This document shows positions 58,764 to 64,000 of a DNA stretch of 64,000 nt, one piece after another. The notes beneath the pieces are model-generated. The model searched no databases, had not been told where the DNA came from, and saw nothing but the letters and a program-made list of their open reading frames with translations. The position numbers and the translations under genes are program-made. This DNA comes from Acetobacter aceti (GTDB lineage: Bacteria; Pseudomonadota; Alphaproteobacteria; Acetobacterales; Acetobacteraceae): the NCBI RefSeq assembly GCF_002005445.1, contig NZ_CP014692.1:1550001-1614000 (forward strand), read 5' to 3'. Each line of letters begins with the position of its first letter. Position 1 is the first letter of the stretch.

Positions 58764-60491
58764 TTATTCGAAAGGATAATACCGGAACGAGAAGAAGACC
58801 ATATTATCATCCGTATGGGGGGTGCCACCGACACCTGAAAACGATGCCATGTTCGTGTAAGAATATTGAGCACCTACCTTTACAGTGCCGTAGTCTCCAT
58901 GAAGCCAATTATACCAGAAGCCAAGAGTGCCCTGTACTACGCGGCGAGTGCTCGCCTGGCATAGTGAGGCAGCAGCTCCCTCGATGTTGCACCCCGTGAC
59001 ATTGTAGTTTGGATTTCCATAACCGTAAGCTTTCCCACCGGCATTGAACGAACTGCGGGAAAGAATGTCTTCCATGCCGCCATAGGCATAAACCTGTAGC
59101 GCTTTGGTTGGTTTGCTCTCCAGCCCGATCAGAACTTGCGCTTCCGGCAGAAGAGATATCCCTCCTCGTGCATTGAGAGTGTAATCTGGCAAGCCTGACG
59201 TTGCGTAACGTCCTATTCCATACCCAGCCATGCCAGAAGCACGGAAAGCCAGCTTATCGCCAACGATAGGCAGAATCATACCGCCGCCGCCGCCGCCGCC
59301 GAATGCCGTGTGACTTGCACCATTCCCAAGATAACTAACACGGTCGTGCAAGAAGCGACCGACTCCGAACGCCTCATAATGACCGTAACCAGGATCGGCA
59401 GTCCCTTTTATCACGACATCGGGAGCAACATCGGTGGAGTAGGTCGTGTCCGGGTTGTTAACATTACCGCCAGTCGTATTGACTGTTACGCTTGTGGCAC
59501 CGTTAGGTTTGTAGGTTCCACCCGAACCTACTCCAATAATGGCCTGCGGGTTGGCAATTTCTAATCCTAGGTGATATCGACTATGATCGAAGCCTTTAAC
59601 TATACGTACGCCTGTATTTCTCAACCATGTAAAGCCCGGAACGTATTGGGCGTCGATTACCGCTGGTAAAGTAATATCGCGTGGCGCCATACCTTTTTTG
59701 AACATCGTAGCCAACGACCACATTTGACCTCCTACAAAAGAAAGGTCGTCCGCTTTATCGTCGATTTCGCCGTAGAATACACGATCACGCAAGACATAAC
59801 TGTTACTTTCGCGGGAATTCGAAGAGGATCCTGCCCCTTGGAAATCCATTTCCACGTAAGCTGAAGCTTCTATATTGTCTGAGACGTTGCCCTTGACAAG
59901 TGCTGTAAAGCGACTCTGTCGTTCAGTCTGATGATACTCATTCATATGGGCGTTTGGTGAATTTTCCCAAGGGATACCAGAAAAATTCGAACTGATATCA
60001 GCGGCTTGATTGCGCGAGCGATAAATACCAGCTGACTCGAGAAAGCCACCCAACCGAATGGTGACGCCTCCGACTTGGAACTCGCCTTGCTTGAGCTGTG
60101 GTCCGCTATGGGAGGCTTGGACCCCTTTTCCGACGGCATATGCTGGAACCCCTCGGACTGCCAAGGCGGCTCCATAAGGTGCGGGTGTGTCGACTGGATA
60201 GGCACCCTTTGCATACGCACGTTGGAGTTCGTAAGGGTTACTATCCTCCATTTGTTCACGCGCATGACGTGCCATGGTGCGTGTCTCGGCAATGTCATGT
60301 TCATGCCGGGTCTGAGCAATTTTCATTTGTTTGAGTTGACTCTGAAGCAGCAGGATTTGTCGCTCCATCGAGTTGATCTGCGTCACTGACTGCGCATGCG
60401 CGTGCTCAGGAAACATCTGATGCAAACATGCCACTGCGCTGGTGACTAGTAAGACTTTCAACGGTGTTGCCCGGGAAAGATGCGGTGGCAT
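58764..60491 (-). CDS. Outer-membrane beta-barrel porin
   Basis: 575-residue protein with signal peptide (LLVTSAVACLHQMFPEHAHA), then a coiled-coil (INSMERQILLLQSQLKQMKI, then TRHEHDIAE) that would anchor it at the peptidoglycan side. After a linker comes a long barrel of amphipathic strands (GGFLESAGIYRSRNQ, NIEASAYVEMDFQGAG, FLHDRVSYLGNG) ending in a C-terminal aromatic strand, NMVFFSFRYYPFE. That end is read by the BAM complex. A seven-Gly run at 59278-59298 comes from six GGC repeats and a GGT. Similar large porins are common in acetic acid bacteria. It sits between inverted IS copies. Confidence 0.85.
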   Translation of the reverse strand: MPPHLSRATPLKVLLVTSAVACLHQMFPEHAHAQSVTQINSMERQILLLQSQLKQMKIAQTRHEHDIAETRTMARHAREQMEDSNPYELQRAYAKGAYPVDTPAPYGAALAVRGVPAYAVGKGVQASHSGPQLKQGEFQVGGVTIRLGGFLESAGIYRSRNQAADISSNFSGIPWENSPNAHMNEYHQTERQSRFTALVKGNVSDNIEASAYVEMDFQGAGSSSNSRESNSYVLRDRVFYGEIDDKADDLSFVGGQMWSLATMFKKGMAPRDITLPAVIDAQYVPGFTWLRNTGVRIVKGFDHSRYHLGLEIANPQAIIGVGSGGTYKPNGATSVTVNTTGGNVNNPDTTYSTDVAPDVVIKGTADPGYGHYEAFGVGRFLHDRVSYLGNGASHTAFGGGGGGGMILPIVGDKLAFRASGMAGYGIGRYATSGLPDYTLNARGGISLLPEAQVLIGLESKPTKALQVYAYGGMEDILSRSSFNAGGKAYGYGNPNYNVTGCNIEGAAASLCQASTRRVVQGTLGFWYNWLHGDYGTVKVGAQYSYTNMASFSGVGGTPHTDDNMVFFSFRYYPFE

Positions 60492-60814
60492 CTGAATTCC
60501 TTAAAATGATGTAATCCCGGAGCGGATATATTTAGGCCTCTCACTTTCTGTCGAAAGAATGTTTTATGACAAAGGATGGCATTTAATCGCGCGGACAATC
60601 GTTCCGACCAAATTATGGATCGATATATGTTACTAACGTTGTTCGTTTCATTTCTAGATAGAGATGTTACAAATTTCAATTAATCACGCATATATATAGA
60701 TTTGTTAGTAACGAAATTAAAATGTCACATTACCATCTGCTTAATTTGACAATGACGACCGATACAATATGTCTATCGCATGTCAAATTATGTCTATTTT
60801 AGTTCGGAGGTAAT
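60492..60814. promoter_or_regulatory. Divergent control region with a 9-base inverted repeat
   Basis: No gene. AATTTGACA (60743-60751) and TGTCAAATT (60781-60789) form a perfect 9-base inverted repeat, 29 bases apart. The first arm includes TTGACA, a perfect -35 hexamer for the rightward gene, though the -10 is unclear. It lies 26 bases before the ATG of the small GRRP-type gene and may be its own operator. The porin promoter should be at 60500-60650, which is AT-rich. Confidence 0.5.
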
Positions 60815-61138
60815 ATGTCAAAACGTGGCAGGCGGCCGATGGGAACACGGGCCATGACAGGGGCTGAACGTCAGTCCAGAATGAAAAAGAAATTACGGGA
60901 GAAGGTAAAGTGTATAGATGTACTAGCGGAGATACTATTTCTTTATGATAGAAATTTTAGTAACGAAGAAATAATACAAGTAATAAATTTATTTTCTACA
61001 AATAACAAAAATGACTACATGAATCTGGTAAATGAGTATCAAGAGAAATCTTGTAAAACCAATCAGATTGCACTGAACGAAATGTCACCCTTCAATTCGG
61101 ACAAACATGCGCTATCAACTCGTTCAGATGGTGATTGA
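60815..61138 (+). CDS. Small basic GRRPMG protein, mobile-DNA type
   Basis: 107 residues. The start SKRGRRPMGTRAMTGAERQS is a basic motif seen at the N-terminus of many small proteins on alphaproteobacterial plasmids and phages and likely contacts nucleic acid. The middle is predicted helical (CIDVLAEILFLYDRNFSNEE). GGAGG lies six bases before ATG 60815. Its last codons run close to the left end of IS copy 2, so the natural tail may be lost. Low GC. Role unknown; a regulator is a guess from the inverted repeat upstream. Confidence 0.5.
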   Translation: MSKRGRRPMGTRAMTGAERQSRMKKKLREKVKCIDVLAEILFLYDRNFSNEEIIQVINLFSTNNKNDYMNLVNEYQEKSCKTNQIALNEMSPFNSDKHALSTRSDGD

Positions 61139-61171
61139 CAGCGGAAAGGCTTTGCGAGTTTTGATTAAGAG

Positions 61172-61994
61172 GGCCTTTCAAAACCATGAATTGAGCGCAT
61201 TGAAGCAGATGAGAGCGCAAGCGATGCGCGTGAAGGCGAGATGAATGTCGGCCCGTCTTTCGTAGCGAACGGCGAGGCGACGGAAGCGGGAGATCCATGC
61301 GAATGTTCGTTCGAAGCCCCAACGATGCCTGCCGAGATTTTGACTGCTTTCGACATCCCTGCGTGCAGGCGGTGCGGCAGCGCCGGTATTCATGTCCTTT
61401 GTCGGCATGGAGCTTTGCGGGACGATGTTTCAGGCGGCCGCGTTGACCACGGATGGCGGGGATCGCATCGAGCAGAGGTTCGAGCATCCGGCTGTCATGG
61501 ACGTGGGCGTCGAAGAGCAGGACGGTCAGCGGCATACTCTGTCGGTCAGTGACGACGTGGCGTTTTGAGCCCGGTTTTCCACGATCCGTCGGGTTCGGAC
61601 CTGTCGCATAGCCCCTTTTTTGCAGGAATGGACGAGCTGTCCATGCAAGCCCGGCTCCAGTCGATCCGGCCCCCGCAATGCAGCCGAGTCAGCAATTCAC
61701 GGTGCAGTTTCGCCCATATGTCGGCGTCCTGCCAGTCGCGCAGGCGGCGCCGGCAGATCACCCCCGAGCCGCACCCCATCTCGCGCGGCAGCATCTTCCA
61801 CGGAACGCCTGTCAGAAGAACGAACAGTATCCCCGTGAGCGCCGCGCGGTCGGGTACACGCGGGCGTCTACCTTTCGCATACACAGGAGGGCAGGAGTGC
61901 TGCGATCACCAAACACAGAGCATCGGAAACGAGAGGAATAGCCACATCCTCCCATTACCTGCCCGCATAAAAGTAAAAGTGATTTTGAAAGGCA
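61172..61994 (-). mobile_element. IS5-type copy 2, near full length but frame-broken
   Basis: About 823 bases with ends GGCCTTTCAAAACCA and TGCCTTTCAAAATCA (read inward). The transposase reads VYAKGRRPRVPDRAALTGIL, FVLLTGVPWKMLPREMGCGS, DSSSIPAKKG, then in another frame MPLTVLLFDAHVHDSRMLEP, then in a third NLGRHRWGFERTFAWISRF with the catalytic Glu, and ends in SWF. Two frame changes, at 61611 (A6G4) and near 61370, plus one at the N-terminus, show decay. The opposite copy at 57618-58105 makes this pair bracket the porin segment. Confidence 0.8.
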
Positions 61995-62292
61995 ATATAA
62001 ATTCATGGTTACTTAAGGATGCATTTACAGAAACTATATTTATATTCAATAAGAATGTCGATTACCTTGTTTTCTTATGATTTATGCTCTTGCAAAATCT
62101 TGTTTATATTTAGCGATAATGTCGGGCAAATAGGGTTCTGTCGTCAGCTATAAAACTGTTGCTTTGACGAGCGCATGCAGTTCATTGCGTCATGAGAAAC
62201 AGGCGAACGTGTGATGTCAGATCGTGAAATTCAGGTCTGTTTCGGGAAGTTCTTTATATAAAATTATCTTCTTTGAAAAAAAAAGTTTCGTC

Positions 62293-62780
62293 ATGACGGT
62301 CAGGTCGGGTCTGTCTTTGCGTATGGCTGGAGGTATCACTCTGGCCTGCTTGATGTGGTGTCTGGCTTTTGCCCAGCAGGTGCTTGAGACTGTACCATCC
62401 CGAGCGATATCAGCGGATTCGGACGTAATCAGCGAAAGTGTTGATAAAATTCTGAATCGACCGCTTTTGAACCGGATCACCGACGTAAAGAGATTGCTCA
62501 CGAGGAAAATGGCGTCTTCCATCTTGTGGGCATTCCGGGACATGCCGACACGTGGAAGGCAATTTTCAAACACGATAAAGGGGATGGGAAAAGCCGCGTT
62601 ATGGTCGGGAGCGAAAGGGTGAACGACTGGACGATCGCATCCATTGATCCGGCTGGTGTCAATCTCACTCAGGGTAAAAACAAAACCGATTTCGCTGATC
62701 TTTTCAAAATACGCATCGTCTCTTTCTCCCGGAAAGGAAGCAGGCAGAACGGTTCATGGCATGAGTATAGGTGCGACTGA
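62293..62780 (+). pseudogene. GspC/GspN-like type II secretion gene, frameshifted
   Basis: Two frames join into one protein of about 160 residues. Part 1, MTVRSGLSLRMAGGITLACL, has a short cytoplasmic start and one membrane segment, then a periplasmic stretch to LNRPL. A missing T in the run at 62465-62468 breaks the frame. With it restored the text reads NRPLFEPDHRR, the usual GspC-type RPLF motif. Then follow ENGVFHLVGIPGH, then KAIFKHDKGDGKSRVMVGSE and NDWTIASIDPAGVNLTQG, a homology-region domain. It lies 157 bases before the phospholipase gene and fills the missing GspC place of the gsp cluster. Confidence 0.6.
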
Positions 62781-62937
62781 TCCGCATCGGGCCTGGTGAA
62801 ATGTGTAACTGACCACTGCAATTCGTTTCAAATCTGTGCCTTTCATAAAATGATAACACTACATGAAAATTCTTTCATTTAATTAACGCCCTGTCTCCTC
62901 CACCCCAGCCGGGGCCGGTCGATCGGAGTGGTATCAG

Positions 62938-64000
62938 ATGATCCATAATTCGCCGATATCCGGTCATACCGTGCGAAAAGAAAGGTTCCGTGACGTGTTT
63001 GTAAAGCGCACGCGGCTTGCACTATCAGCTCTGCTGTCCATGTCTGTCTTTTCTCCAGTGTCCGGTCACGCAAGTGACTGGAACATCTGGTCTGGCGGCC
63101 AGCAGCAGTCCAGCTCTTTCGGAAATACATTCCCGACAAGAACTCCCATCAAGCATATTGTTGTGATCTATCAGGAGAACGTCTCCTTCGATCATTATTT
63201 CGCAACATACCCCAAGGCGACCAACCCGACCGGTGAGCCGAGCTTCCGTGCGCAGCGCGGCACGCCGACGGTGAACAACCTGCAGAACAGCAACCTGCTG
63301 CAGCAGAATCCTAACACCAACACAGCCAACGGCACGGGTGCAGCGCTTCCGTTCCGTCTGGATCGTACCCAGGCCAGCACGGCCGACCAGAATCATGCTT
63401 ATACGGCCGAGCAGATGGCCTATAACAATGGCGCCGCAGATCTGTTCCCGCTTTACACGGGTTCTGGTTCGTCCGGTGGTGTCGGTGCTTTTGGAACAAC
63501 TGGTCAGGTTCTTGGTTATTACGACGGTAACACCGTAACTGCTTACTGGCGTTATGCTCAGCGTTTTTCCATGAGCGACAATGCCTTCACTGATACCTAT
63601 GGGCCGTCCACACCGGGTGCGCTTGAAGTTGTGTCGGGGCAGACCAACGGCCTGAAGCTGATCAAAACCACGCAGAAACCGTCGACAAAAGAAAATCCTT
63701 CCTCCTATATTTCTGATGGTCAGGGTGGATGGACGATGATCAACGACATCGATCCGGCTTATGACGTCTGTTCGTCCAAGAACAATCAGGTCATGATGAC
63801 GGGCCGTAACATTGGTGACCTGCTCAATGAGCGCGGCATCACATGGGGCGGCTTCATGGGCGGCTTCGACCTTGATCTCAGCAATACCGACGGATCGGCA
63901 GGCTGCAAACGTACGACTTATTCCACTATCGTGTCCCAGAATGTGACGGATTACATCCCGCACCATAACTGGTTTCAGTATTACGAGAGCACTTCCAACC
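62938..64000 (+). CDS. Secreted phospholipase C/acid phosphatase-type enzyme, 3' end outside window
   Basis: Start of an alkaline-phosphatase-superfamily phosphoesterase of the bacterial phospholipase C/AcpA group. A signal peptide (KRTRLALSALLSMSVFSPVS) leads to IKHIVVIYQENVSFDHYFAT, the metal site with the catalytic-type residues, then NQNHAYTAEQ-like and YWRYAQRFSMSDNAFTDTYG. At least 354 residues are coded before the window ends. ATG 62938 has GGAG nine bases before it, with an in-frame TAA further upstream. Enzymes of this family are classic type II secretion cargo, which fits the gsp genes nearby. It may cleave phospholipids or phosphomonoesters. Confidence 0.87.
   Translation, partial: MIHNSPISGHTVRKERFRDVFVKRTRLALSALLSMSVFSPVSGHASDWNIWSGGQQQSSSFGNTFPTRTPIKHIVVIYQENVSFDHYFATYPKATNPTGEPSFRAQRGTPTVNNLQNSNLLQQNPNTNTANGTGAALPFRLDRTQASTADQNHAYTAEQMAYNNGAADLFPLYTGSGSSGGVGAFGTTGQVLGYYDGNTVTAYWRYAQRFSMSDNAFTDTYGPSTPGALEVVSGQTNGLKLIKTTQKPSTKENPSSYISDGQGGWTMINDIDPAYDVCSSKNNQVMMTGRNIGDLLNERGITWGGFMGGFDLDLSNTDGSAGCKRTTYSTIVSQNVTDYIPHHNWFQYYESTSN

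Noticed and set aside
61600..61625. Programmed frameshift site in IS copy 2 (A6G4)
   Set aside because: The needed change is +1 (or -2), not the -1 usual at such sites, and two further frame breaks exist, so decay explains it better.

Overview
The window reads as chromosomal DNA of an acetic acid bacterium (Acetobacteraceae, Alphaproteobacteria). The basis is GC-rich housekeeping genes with G/C-biased third codon positions, the alphaproteobacterial neighbourhoods purN-purM / hdaA-ppk and pdhA-pdhB-pdhC-lpd with a lipoyl domain on E1 beta, siroheme synthase CysG, a UPF0262 protein, and a polyol (mannitol-type) dehydrogenase. The genus cannot be fixed from sequence alone.

Left part (1-12.4 kb): the N-terminal part of a UvrD/PcrA helicase, then lipA coupled to a COQ10/RatA-like START protein. 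Opposite them a leftward run TerC-like gene > lytic transglycosylase > mutS > glnD. A DIP1984-family gene with a -1 frameshift follows. From 12.4 to 14.9 kb lies a small AT-rich islet. It holds a relic of cysG, an OmpA-like gene split by a complete IS5-family element (860 bp, CTAG target duplication), and a decayed HExxH-motif gene, and it ends against the intact cysG.

Middle (16-33 kb): UPF0262, guaB with its terminator, an rsmB-type methyltransferase, trpG-trpD-trpC, an AT-rich acquired methyltransferase, an ScfR/RamB-type regulator, the pyruvate dehydrogenase operon with terminator, a HAD phosphatase and a mannitol-type dehydrogenase. From 33.4 to 37.3 kb sits a MocR regulator divergent from a DMT transporter and a broken dapA-like gene, with a clear inverted-repeat operator between them. 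Then come purN/purM, hdaA, ppk, an aldose-1-epimerase-like gene, mltG, an AT-rich SGNH-like gene broken at A-runs, a SYLF lipid-binding protein, a secreted hypothetical, an SLC10A7-like transporter and an FrnE-like DsbA protein.

Right part (49.4-64 kb): a type II secretion locus. gspO, gspL, gspM and gspK run left; gspE, gspF, gspH, gspI and gspJ run right. About 5 kb of accessory DNA follows: two decayed IS5-type copies in inverted orientation, another IS remnant, an outer-membrane porin, a small GRRP-type protein and a hypothetical. On its far side are a frameshifted GspC/GspN-like gene and the start of a secreted phospholipase C-type phosphoesterase, a typical type II secretion cargo. The simplest reading is one secretion-plus-effector locus split by mobile DNA. 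The secretin (GspD) and the major pseudopilin (GspG) are not in the window.

A recurring theme is gene decay. At least seven genes carry frameshifts, often in short homopolymer runs and mostly in AT-rich acquired DNA. I found no CRISPR array, tRNA or rRNA, and no gene set that clearly forms an undescribed system. The best leads are the split secretion/phospholipase locus, the OmpA-like/HExxH islet bordered by a cysG relic, and the MocR-DMT-dapA-like module.
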